30,455 nt of DNA, taken from positions 1-30,455 of the forward strand of contig JAANSK020309263.1 in the NCBI GenBank assembly GCA_011763485.2, in the 5' to 3' direction. This stretch comes from Isoetes engelmannii. Lineage: Eukaryota > Streptophyta > Lycopodiopsida > Isoetales > Isoetaceae. Positions 21,165-30,455 of the stretch are shown here, piece after piece. The notes under the pieces were generated by a model. It worked only from the letters and a program-made list of their open reading frames with translations. It was not told where the DNA came from and searched no databases. The stretch's first letter is position 1. Every line of letters starts with the position of its first letter. A program made the translations under genes and the position numbers.

Positions 21165-21245
21165 CAGAAAAATAATGAGCTTCATGCAGCACAGAGAGTT
21201 CGAGATCGAGCAGAACAGAGAATAATAACAACAGAGAGGAGAGAA
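21165..21245 (-). promoter_or_regulatory. Pyrimidine-rich leader, candidate 5' UTR of the 20172-21018 gene
   Basis: The minus strand is rich in CTCT/TTCT blocks (plus-strand purines in 21185-21245), as in many plant leaders. It leads to an ATG at 21183-21185 seven codons before a GT donor. The position fits the leader of the spliced gene, but it is inference. Confidence 0.3.
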
Positions 21246-21500
21246 TTTTCAACCGATTGTCTAATTTTCCCAGCCGTAGATGCAAAAATATAAAAATCCA
21301 ATGGCTGGGAATGAATAATACTGATGTGGCATGCCAGGTGGATAGGCTATAATTCAAGGAAATGGGGCACTTCAATGGCTTGAGTTAGCATATGTCTATT
21401 TAATAGGTCGTCAATATCTCTCTATATATGTGTGCTTGTCGATTAACATTTCTCAACATTTTACACATTATATTGACCTTATAGGTGCATATTTGCTAGG

Positions 21501-21823
21501 CCCTCAGATCTGCTCTTTTCACTCTGGGCTGCGTTTCTTGACTCGAAGTCGAGAAAGACCCTCATAACTGTCTTTTTCACTGTATTGCCTTGATCGGCTC
21601 GCGAGTCGAGAAAGATCCTCAGACACAATATTTTGACTCTCATTGTTAATAGAATTAATTTTTATTTTTTCTAAGTTTTTTTTTTTTTTTTTTTTTTGTG
21701 GGGTCTTAGATGCCTTTCTCAAGTCAAGAAAGGCCCTCTGACCTACCTTTGATGCTCTGATAAAGGCCCCCAGGCCTGTCCTTTTTGTTCTGAGCTGCCT
21801 TTCTCGACTCGAGTCGAGAAAGA
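21501..21823. repeat. ~57-bp repeat array with palindromic cores
   Basis: Units begin CCCTCAGA or a variant at 21501, 21559, 21616, 21734 and 21766. Clean units are 57-58 bp, one is enlarged by a T run (about 21676-21697), and one is partial. Each full unit ends in a TTTCTCGACTCGAGTCGAGA-like core. In the last unit the core is a perfect 24-bp palindrome (21799-21822): CTTTCTCGACTC followed by its exact reverse complement. Confidence 0.85.
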
Positions 21824-21951
21824 CCCTCAGACATGCTTACTTTTGGTAGACAAGTAACTATTACAGTGATGAAGCTAATTACAATAATTTAACACTGCAA
21901 TGAACTCTATACAACTGATTGTACATTGCCTGTAAATGCTGATTAGAATTT

Positions 21952-22507
21952 TCAGACAATAAGATTGTTACAATATCCGAGAAAGACTTGCTGGCCTTTA
22001 CAAGCAAAATGAATAAGCCCTGATGCTGAGCGAAAATCAGGGCGTTTCTTGGTCATAGGATCAACATGATACGGTTCTCCAAGCATCAAAATAACAATGT
22101 CCATTGCTCCTAAACTATGGAGAGCATCCTCATCGACTTCCTCCTTCCAATTGAACCTATTCTTTTATGGCAACCAATTCTTAGATACCTCGACCTGAAA
22201 TTGTCCATTCTTTCTTTGTAAAACAAGAAAACAATGTCAAAAATGAAAAGTCTTCTCCATGTGCACGAAGCTTCTTATTTAAGCCATGTTTGTCCAATAT
22301 TCTTACTGCAAACAGTTCTAGAGACCAAAATGACGGGATTCCCTTTTTTTTGTGTGCGCCAAAATCAGAGGAAACCCTCAGATTTTGGTAATGAACCCCG
22401 TTGATATAAATTTGAAAATCGCCTTCCGAAATTTGGTGCTCAATTTGAAGGTTCTTTCTCCAATCCCGCTTGATGGAGTCCACGAACCTGAATCGTGAAG
22501 GAAACAT
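21952..22507 (-). pseudogene. Unidentified two-exon gene or gene remnant (~147 codons)
   Basis: Minus strand. Exon 1 is 22507-22307 (67 codons from ATG, FPSRFRFVDSIKRDW near the start), ending TTTGCA|GTAAGA. Exon 2 is 22194-21952, after acceptor AATTTCAG, with a TGA stop at 21952-21954. Both junctions are phase 0. Exon 2 reads KEEVDEDALHSLGAMDIVIL, then LGEPYHVDPMTKKRPDF and ends FLGYCNNLIV. One in-frame TAA lies at 22165-22167, where CAA or CAG would be expected, so this copy is probably dead, unless the splice site differs. I do not recognise the family. It could be host or part of an element. Confidence 0.45.
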
Positions 22508-22513
22508 AGACAA

Positions 22514-23500
22514 TTCATGATAACCTGCTTAACAACTTAACAACGTGTCATAATTAAGATTACTAGCTTCAAGAGAGGGCTTTTTGTCCAAACTTGCAGG
22601 TTCGGGAATAGGGTTAGAATCAAATTTAGAGAAGGCTTGGAGGGCCCTTAGCTGATCCCACTAAACTTGTAATGCGCAACATGTGGTCGTTAAGTGTTGT
22701 TTCTATGCTAAAAAGACACGAAAACAACAGCATGTGGAGCAGATATTGGGGTCAGTGTGGTATTTTGTGAGTTCTCATGAGAATATAATAAAGTTTAACT
22801 CTCTCTTCGATTAATGATGAGGCTGAAAGTCACAACCACGGCACATACACTTAGAATATGCCACAAGATTCCAAAACCAATTTCTACGCTCCTTTGAAGA
22901 AACCACAAAAGTGATTATTACTAAGAAAGATCAGTCATAGCTAACTTTTGCAGGTAAACTTGTTGGCTAGCTTAATTTCTAATTTCTCGCCCTAGTCATA
23001 GTAAGCTAAAAATATATAAATAAACCTCCCATATTGTGGGAGAGGTCAATAGCTCATATTCGATCGGTGTGATGATCTAGGGCTGAAATAATTTCTCCCT
23101 CATGCCAAGCGGCTGAATAATGTTGGCTGAGTAAGCGGCTGAATAAGCTGGATATCAGCTTGGGGATTCAGTGGCCATCATTGGGCACGGAAGGCACCTT
23201 GTGATGTTTAATCCACGCGAAACCATACTCGGTGCCATGCCCGGGCTGATAAAAAGGCCAAAATATTCCAAACCCCACTTAAGAATAAATTCCCTTTGAA
23301 GGGAAACTCAAAAGCAAGTGTTAATAGAATATCCAAAGAATAAAAAGCAGCATACAATACCTCAAAGACAAAACAAAGCAAATGAACAAAAACAAAAACT
23401 GGAGATTGCCTCCCAAACTGTAAGGACAATCCAGAGAGACAAATACCAAAAAAGTACTTTCAATGGTAGTTGATGTCATTGTCCAAATGCTCGTTGCACA
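22514..23500. other. Spacer, nothing recognised
   Basis: A short GGCTGAATAA/GGCTGAGTAA motif repeats around 23110-23145. No supported gene is seen. Confidence 0.5.
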
Positions 23501-23513
23501 GGTTTGCAGTCCA

Positions 23514-23519
23514 TTTATT
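23514..23519 (-). promoter_or_regulatory. Candidate polyadenylation signal for the transporter gene
   Basis: AATAAA on the minus strand, about 490 bp past the stop codon. Plant signals are loose, so a nearer variant may be used. Confidence 0.25.
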
Positions 23520-23957
23520 TACCAATGTCTGTCTGGTTGGAGTCAAAGTTAATAAAACAGGGACACAAGGCTGTAACGCCACAGAAAAAACAAGCTAGGA
23601 ACTGCCAGAAAAAGGATTTCTTTAGTATTAACAAAGGAACCAGGAAGTTCCTTCACAAGACGTTTCCCTTTCGGAACAAAGATGATGGTAACTGAATGAT
23701 GATGATTAGAACCAAGAACATTACAAAAAAATACAGTGTGTGCATCAAAGCATGATGCATAATCATTTGCCAAATGCCTGATTCCTGGAAGGTTAAACAG
23801 CAGCATTATGGCAGCCTGAGGATTGGTAAGAAGAAAGAATATGATACACAGAAATGGATTGGACGGAATAAAAACAGTGTGTCAGTACTCAGGATGATGA
23901 TGATGCAGAAGAGCCAGCCTTTCAGCTCCAAGCATCAAACTCAAACCTGTTTGATTC

Positions 23958-23975
23958 CATGCAAAATTTTGCATG
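23958..23975. repeat. Perfect 18-bp palindrome in the transporter 3' region
   Basis: CATGCAAAATTTTGCATG, 30 bp past the transporter stop. It contains two inverted CATGCA (RY-like) motifs. In RNA it could fold only with a very tight loop. Confidence 0.7.
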
Positions 23976-24004
23976 CAGCCTATTTGCAGCAGCAAAGTGG
24001 AGCA

Positions 24005-27000
24005 TCAGACAGAGTAACTGATACCCAAATCTTTTGAATCGACAAATTTGATGCCAGAATCAAGCATTTTGCTTGGCAGATCCTTGAGATCGACAGCTCT
24101 GCTCTGGGGCTGGAGTTCCAAATCCATGACACCTTTTGCAAATTGGCTTTTCCTGTTCTTATCAGCATCATATGTGGAATGGACACTGTAGAGCAAATAG
24201 AAAGCTGCAGCTATGGCGGACCAGACTCCAAAACGAACATATGATTTTGTATCCACTGAGCCAAGCAGAAAGACATTAAGGAAAATGGAGGCCGCTGGAA
24301 TCCATGGCATCAAAGGGACCCCCCATTCTTTAGGCACATGGCTGGCCGGAACTTTATACCAAAAGATGAAGGTCAGAACCATAGCCAATCCTATAAAAAC
24401 TGCCAATCCCCACCACAGTTCTGGCTCTAGCTGCCAGAAAGCAATAAACCCAATTGCACATCCAGTTAATGATACCAAAAACCACAGTGTTTTCCCTGCA
24501 TTGCTGCTTCCAATCCCAACATACCGCCGGAATATTAATGCATTTGCTACCATGTAAAACACAAACAGAGTTCCGATTGATATCAGGTCTAACAGTACTT
24601 CCAGATTTGTGAATAATGCAATTACTGAGGTGCAAATCCCTGTAAAGATGAAACAACAAGAAGTTCAGATTATATTCCAGAAAAGGAAATAAAGGGCTGA
24701 AATCATTGCAGGGAGATGCAAATTATTCAAGAGGCAGCATGGGGGGATGGAAATTATTGGCCACTTGTCTTCAAGAAAGCTTACGGGCACTTGGAAGTGA
24801 TATGATTGCAGGGCACAAGAGCCTCGGGATCAGAATTATTACTGGGTAAGCAAGCATGTGATTAGATTAATGAGGTTTGTAAGGCAAAAACAAGCGGGAA
24901 AATGCCTGTGAGATGAGTCTGATGTAAATAATGCAAGGATCAAGACAAATTTTGAAGAATCAATAAAGATACAGATTGAATTTGAAGAGTAGCAGTCTCA
25001 TAAAGAAAAGGTCATGATAAAATATAAGAATCAAGCATACTTTCAGATCAAATTTGAAGAAAAAATCTGGCCAAAACAGGGCTTCTTACCAAGGAAGATA
25101 GTGGCATGGACTGGAGTTCCGGTACGAGAATTAACTTGTGCAAACCATTCGGGAATAATACGAGCTCTGCCTATAACACAGAGATATCTGGCCTGTCCAA
25201 GCATAGCAACCAGTAGTGAGGTCACAATACCAAGGCTGGCCCCCATTCCGACCACATTGCTCGCCCATTTCCATCCGACTACATGGTTGAAAGCCGTGGA
25301 AAATGGAGCTCCTGAATCAATCTGCAAAAAAATCATCCAACCTACATCAGTTTACGAAGCACAGAGCTCACGGATCAATATCACACCGACCCAGATCAAA
25401 ATCCGAAGCACAGAACTCAAGTTTTGAGCTTCAGAACCAATAGCAGACAAACCCAGAAAGAATTTCGAATCCCAAAACCAAAATCACAAGGCAAAACAGA
25501 GCAAAGATACTGCATAACTCAACATAATTTGAGGGATATGGTTAGCAGTACCATGTCGTAAGGAAGAAGCATGCAAATCGAGGCGGCCATGAGACAATAC
25601 AGCACAGAAACAATGACGACAGAGCCGGACACCCCAATGGGAATATCCTTGGCCGGATGTTTCACCTCTTCGGCCAGAGTGGAAACAGAATCATAGCCAA
25701 TATAGCTGAAGTACACGATGGCCGCTCCGTTAAAAACTCCACGTGCTCCAAACGGGAAGAATCCTGCCGGATTGGAAGCATTGCCCGGATGTGTAAAATT
25801 CTTGGCATCCCCCTTCACAAATCCCGCAACAATAATGAAAATTATGAAGAGTAGATGCGATAGCGTTACGATCATGTTGAATATGGAGCTGTCCTTTGTG
25901 CTGCTTACATATCAAACCAAACCAACACAGCAAAAAAAAGCCGTTACTATCAATCTTCCACACACAAACAATGCTTAATTGCACGAAATTTTAGTTGTTT
26001 TTTTTTTTTTCCTATTTTTCACGAGATCCGCACTGCCGGACATGATTCCTAATCGGATCCAAGCATAAGAGGGTAGAGATTCGGCATGGTATTTCTTACC
26101 TGTAGCACAGAAATAATGTAAGGATAAGTATAACTGCGACTGCCGGAAAATCGAGCATGTTATACTTGTGGCTTAAACCAGGGCATTCGATTCTCCATAC
26201 ATCATCTATAGCGGATATGCCAAATACTGTTGCAAAATAGGACGTAAAACTTCGGGCTACTGCCGCATTCGAGAGAACATATTCCATCAGCAGATTAGCT
26301 CCTGTGAAGAAAGCTGCGAATTCTCCTGTGGATCAACCAATAAACTACATCAGAACCCTAATTATAGAGTAGTAATCTATCCCAGTAATTGGTAAATAGG
26401 CTAAAATGTGAATCGCAATTTGCAGATCTAAACAGCCATGTTGCTACGGAAGATTTCAAGTACAGAACAAAAGCAGGGTTGAAGATTTAATAGACCTATG
26501 AATGGTTAGAGGAATGGATAGGTTAACTAGAAATCTGAAGGGCCCAGATGAAAATTTCAACAAGTGACCAGAAATATCTTAGTCCAGAAACAAAACAAGA
26601 TTAAATTGACATAGCAAAAGCTGAAAACGAAATAGTAATTAGCTCGCTTACCAAATGTGATTCTGAGATAAGAAAATGCTCCTCCAGCAACTGGCATTTC
26701 TACGGCAAATTCCGTGTAGCAGAAAGCTGAGAGGAGGGCAGAAATGCCTGCTACAACGTATGCTACTATGATAGAAGGGCCTGAGTAGAGCCTTGCAGCG
26801 CTCCCGGTAGTAACAAAAATGCCAGCTCCAACCATACCTCCTACGCCCATTGTTACCAGATCAAACCATCGCAAATTTTTTTGCATCTCAGCTCCGGATC
26901 GAGCCCTAACTTCTGTTAGCTCCTGCGTCGGAGTCCATACTGCAAATAATCTTTCTGGCAGCCTGTTGGGCATATCCAATACTGCCTTTCCATACGACCC

Positions 27001-27036
27001 CAGGCTTGAGAAGGAGGTTTCTTCTTTTTGATCCAT
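24005..27036 (-). CDS. Cationic amino acid transporter, CAT6/CAT7 type (APC superfamily)
   Basis: A membrane carrier that takes up cationic and related amino acids. Five coding exons on the minus strand: 27036-26652, 26325-26100, 25900-25552, 25321-25090 and 24639-24005. All introns (199-450 bp) have GT-AG ends and all phases agree, giving 608 residues with stop at 24005-24007, normal for plant CATs (about 570-640). The start codon at 27034-27036 begins MDQKEETSF. The first transmembrane helix has GVGGMVGAGIFVTTG (residues 64-78), the substrate-binding GAGIF motif. CYTEFAVEMPVAGGAFSYLR and ITFGEFAAFFTGANLLMEYV follow, then SYIGYDSVSTLAEEVKHPAK (exon 3), MLGQARYLCVIGRARIIP (exon 4) and ISIGTLFVFYMVANALIFRR (exon 5). 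ITFGEF..FFTGANL and the VSIGTLFVFYMVANALIFRR-like block are characteristic of the CAT6/CAT7 branch rather than CAT1/5/8 or CAT2-4. The gene looks intact. The subgroup is assigned from memory. Confidence 0.95.
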
Positions 27037-27660
27037 AAGTTATTATCTACAGCAAATTGTGCCAGATTAGGACTAGTTCTTATGATCCTAGTTCTTGTTG
27101 TTATCTGCTCGCACAATTTCCCATGCCTGCCATAACTGATTTCCTACAGGTCCTGCCTGGATTCGAGAATCCGGCGATAAGATTGACGAATAATTTATGA
27201 GGATTTGAAAGATAAAACGATCTAAATCTTCACAGATTAATAACTTATGTAAAAACCGGATGAAAGCTGAGCGCGAATAAATAAGACACGATCAAAGATC
27301 ACCGGAATTCCACGAAGAAAATATTTCTTGAATCAAGAATAAAGAAAATGCGATGAAAGCAGAGAATCAAGAAGAGATTTCGAAAGGTCCGGCAGATAAA
27401 TAAGAAAGGAAGCAGAATTGAGAGATGGAACGGCAATGCAAATTGGGAAGAAAGAAGGAAAAAGAAAGAGGGAGGTAGATAAAAGGCGTGAAAATTCCTG
27501 CGAAGATTTGGAAGGTGGAGGAGTACAGAGGGGTAGGAAGGGAGGGGAAGAAAAATGCGAAGAAGCAAGGTCTGGCGATGGCGGACGGGGCGCCGGAGCA
27601 AGGTCTGGCTATGGCTATGGCTATGGCTCCGGCAAGGAGGGAGCCAAGCCATATATGTAA
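27037..27660 (-). promoter_or_regulatory. Leader and near promoter of the transporter gene
   Basis: The stretch 27380-27560 is strongly pyrimidine-rich on the minus strand, as in plant 5' UTRs. A TATA-like TACATATATGG lies at 27649-27659 on that strand, so transcription could begin about 30 bp inside it, giving a ~580-bp leader. A leader intron is possible. No mapped start is implied. Confidence 0.35.
27607..27628. repeat. GGCTAT hexanucleotide microsatellite
   Basis: About 3.5 copies of GGCTAT, next to a duplicated AGCAAGGTCTGGC (27563 and 27598 areas). It lies between the TATA-like box and the pyrimidine-rich leader of the transporter. Confidence 0.8.
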
Positions 27661-27992
27661 GGTCGGGCTATGGCGGAAAGGGCGAAAAATTTGAGCCGGG
27701 TGCCAAAGTGGCCCAAATTTTGGCCTCAAATTGTGTCCCAAAACGTGGCCCAAAATGTGGTCTAAATTAGTCCATGTGACACCGGGAACGGGCCGGAAAA
27801 AAATATTTGCGGAAAACCGGCTTCTTCGTGCGAAACCGGCGAATCTGGGTTCCCTAACGGCGCAGTTTAATGATTAGACGCCCTTTTGTTAAGAACTTCA
27901 CTTCCTTAGATAACGGCCCTTAGCGGCGCTTGCCTGGCGGCGGCGCACTTAACTGCTCGCGTGGATGGCGCTGAGTGGCTTACATGTGCCGC

Positions 27993-28143
27993 CGTCAGCC
28001 TGCCGTCTGCGCCGTCAGGCCTGTTTTCGTGTGTTTTGTGTTTGGCCGGTAATTACCGCTACAAGCCGGTTAACGGCCGGAGTCGGTGTTTTCCACCCGT
28101 CAACCCCTCCGTCAACCCGTCAACCCTTACTTCAAGCCCGTCA
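27993..28143. promoter_or_regulatory. Cluster of six CGTCA (TGACG) motifs
   Basis: CGTCA at 27993, 28013, 28098, 28110, 28118 and 28139, all in one orientation, partly as tandem CCGTCAACC. TGACG is the core bound by plant TGA-type bZIP factors. The cluster is GC-rich and sits between the transporter and the 28310-28680 leader-like region. It may be a simple repeat with no regulatory role. Confidence 0.35.
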
Positions 28144-28309
28144 GCGCCGTCTTCTCGGGATCTATAACTAAATTGTGTATTTTTTCATTCATTTTTCTTT
28201 TATTTGATGCTAAATAATGTATTTAAGTCTTTTTTCTTTTTGAAATAATGTATTTAATTCTTTCTTAGCAGTTTTAAACGTTTATACACAAAATATCAAC
28301 CTAGGAAGA

Positions 28310-28680
28310 AAAACAATGTATCCCAATCCAGTTCCTTGCTCCTTCCTCATTGGTGTCATGTGTTGGCTTGAACTGGATCGAAGCTTTTCTGCTTGGACCC
28401 CAACCCCACTCTGCCTCACCTTCCACGAGCTCCCTCCCCCCACCGCAACGCCCCGGCTCCCCTGCATTTCTTCGCAAGTCAACCACTGTGGGGTCGACTC
28501 GGCCCCTTTCTTCTGGCCCCGCTTCCCACTCTCTAACCCTCTCTCAACTGCTTTTCCAAAGTCCTCTCAAGTTCCTCATCTTCTTCTTCTTCTTCCTTTT
28601 CTTTTATTTGTATCAAATGCTTCTTCTTCCTACTCCTTTTCTTTTCTTTTTACAACCACCATGGAGTTCGCAATGTAAAC
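28310..28680 (+). other. Pyrimidine-rich leader-like stretch ending in a five-codon frame
   Basis: C/T-rich on the plus strand with CTT repeats (28575-28600). At 28661 a start in good context (ACAACCACCATGG) is followed by MEFAM and a stop. This looks like the 5' end of a gene whose body is lost or not visible, or a short upstream ORF. No following exon could be supported. Confidence 0.3.
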
Positions 28681-30295
28681 CTCGCATAACACGGTTGATG
28701 AAGTTGATCCTTCCCAGAATGTTCTGTTTGCTTAATTGTTGAACCTCAATCCCAATTTCAATGCCAAGTGCTCACATATTCTATTAGTCCAAAAGTTGAT
28801 ATCCTTTTGGGAGGATCTTACATGTAAACCACTCTTTTAGAGTTGCAGCTCAAAGACAACTTACTTTTATGAGGTGTTATCAGCAGCAGGTAGTGCAAAA
28901 GGTTCACGACTCCAATATGCATCAATGCATCAGATGAATTGCACGTATCCGCTGTCATATATGTCCATGGGACCATATAATCTTAGAAGCAAGCATCCTT
29001 GTATTGGTGGAAGAAGATATAAAAGAGTGACATCTATCATTAGTTTTCAAATTTGTAAAGAGAGGCAAGATGCTGAAACTACACATCATTCTAGTGGCAC
29101 TTTTCATTTCATAAGATTGTATGTTGACTATCCCATCTTAAATTTATTGCACGGAACATAAGAGTAACATTATCAAGCATCCAAACATTGGATGACTCAA
29201 AAGATTGGACAATATTTATTTCTCCAATGAAAATAATATGTCTGACCATAAATTGGAAGAAGACAATCTTCCTATTCATGATGTCATGTTCTTCAGTTCT
29301 TGAATGTGTTCAAACTTCTGGTTTTGACCCAATATCATCCAACCAATCTTTTCTTTAGGAGTACTGTTATATAAAGAAATTACTTGTCATGGTTTAGTAA
29401 CCCTTTGTTGTGACATGCCACAGACGTGTGCGGTGTACAAATGCACACATCAATAGAAGTCACAACCTTCTGATGTTGAAACTGGTCATAATCTCCACTC
29501 ATTTTCTTCCTTTAGTATAGATGTTCACACAAATAATGTTTTATGTAATCATTTTTGTAAGGCAACTGCGATCCCCCGAATTTTTCTAAGCAAAATTTAT
29601 GCCTATTTATTGATTAACTCGTGTCCATTTGCGCATTCTTAACTTATCCTTAAAAAAAAATCTATTGATTTACAAGCAATACTGTCATCCACAGGTAAAA
29701 TTTTAGCGAATAGGAACCTTTGTTGCATTTAGTACATTGTTCATTTACATTTTGATATGCATCACGACACCCATGCAACTTTATATAGCCCAAACATATT
29801 AAATCACCAGTCCACTTCGTACATTGATGATGTAGGTTGTTATTCTGAAGAATAAAAACAACAGACGTCAGACATAATAAGGGCCTTCTAATGTCTATAA
29901 AGATATCAATTATATAATGAATTGCCATGCAATGCATGCTTGCACATTGAAAATAATAATTATTAACATAAATTCATCCTTCTATTTGATTGTCACAAAG
30001 GCAATCTTGTTGAATGGAATGAAGGGAAAAGGTATTACGTATGCATCTTGATTCTATTCACAAAATTAACACTTGTTTATGATTCATAAACGTCCCTTTG
30101 TAGTTGTACTTTTGTCGGCTATATTCACCAACCAACACACACACCTAGTGTTGGTGTGTAGGATTTTGCTTATGTAGTAATCCATAAATGGTAAGCTTTT
30201 ATATGAACACATGTAGTAATTATGTTTATATAAACTTCAATGACGTTCAACACTTTATTTTTATATAAAAAAATATGGATAAAAGTATAAAAACA
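28681..30295. other. AT-rich spacer, nothing supported
   Basis: Frames of 91-95 codons at 28874-29161 (+) and 29662-29937 (-) have no recognised domain and ordinary spacer composition. Confidence 0.5.
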
Positions 30296-30327
30296 AAATA
30301 GAATAAATAGAATAGAATAGAATAAAG
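30296..30327 (-). repeat. Pentanucleotide tail of a second LINE copy
   Basis: On the minus strand the tail reads TATTC repeated about five times with one altered unit. It follows the same ...GGACGATAAAAA end as the LINE at 5411, whose tail is TTATC/TTATG. Confidence 0.8.
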
Positions 30328-30455
30328 TTTTTATCGTCCTCAGACGCCAATTGGCCTATGGAACCTGTACAAGTCAAACAACAAGCGTATTACGACCGAG
30401 ATGAAAAAACCCACTTGGGGAAAAACCGTGGCGGCAATGCGCTTGCTGGTATACA
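30328..30455 (-). mobile_element. 3' end of a second copy of the same LINE family (runs off the window)
   Basis: It aligns base for base in spacing with 5411-5538. Shared blocks are TTTTTATCGTCC, TTGGCCTATGG, ACCTGTACAAG, GATGAAAAA(A)CCCAC, CGTGGC and CTGRTATACA. Only the 3' UTR is inside the window; the coding part would lie to the right. Confidence 0.85.

Noticed and set aside
21058-21375. 105-codon minus-strand frame starting MKCPISLN
   Set aside because: Composition fits a leader region and no domain is visible; it overlaps the candidate 5' UTR of the spliced gene.
28874-29161. 95-codon plus-strand frame
   Set aside because: No recognised domain, spacer-like composition and no splice or leader support.

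Overview
The window looks like nuclear DNA of a land plant. It carries one well-supported plant gene with short GT-AG introns (a cationic amino acid transporter of the CAT6/CAT7 type), AT-rich spacer, and many decayed transposable elements. I cannot narrow the lineage from the sequence alone. No rRNA, tRNA, CRISPR array or virus-like element was recognised.

Layout. 1-5385 is spacer that holds a 946-bp poly(A) retroposon with a perfect 11-bp target-site duplication (914-1859), a duplicated ~175-bp module (2041-3074) and a small tandem hairpin repeat. 5386-10760 (minus strand) is an almost complete but decayed LINE unlike the usual plant L1. It has tandem ~111-bp monomers at its 5' end, a coiled-coil/RRM-type ORF1 region that reads in frame into an AP-like endonuclease, a reverse transcriptase, a short 3' UTR and a pentanucleotide tail instead of poly(A). 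A second copy of the same 3' UTR and tail starts at the right edge (30296-30455), in the same orientation. 11523-13112 (minus) is an L1-type remnant with poly(A) and a probable DUF4283-like ORF1. 13972-15404 is a candidate non-autonomous CACTA-like element. 15658-16089 is a second candidate poly(A) retroposon.

16500-20100 is mostly featureless spacer with a few short tandem duplications. 20172-21018 (minus) holds three linked exons of a small gene I cannot name. 21501-21823 is a ~57-bp repeat array with palindromic cores. 21952-22507 (minus) is a second unnamed two-exon gene, or its remnant.

24005-27036 (minus) is the transporter gene: five coding exons whose phases all agree and which give a 608-residue protein. 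Its upstream side (27040-28150) has a pyrimidine-rich leader, a GGCTAT microsatellite and a cluster of CGTCA motifs. A second pyrimidine-rich stretch on the plus strand (28310-28680) ends in a strong start-codon context followed by only five codons.

The transporter is the only gene here with a confident function. The rest of the window is mainly a record of retroelement insertion and decay.
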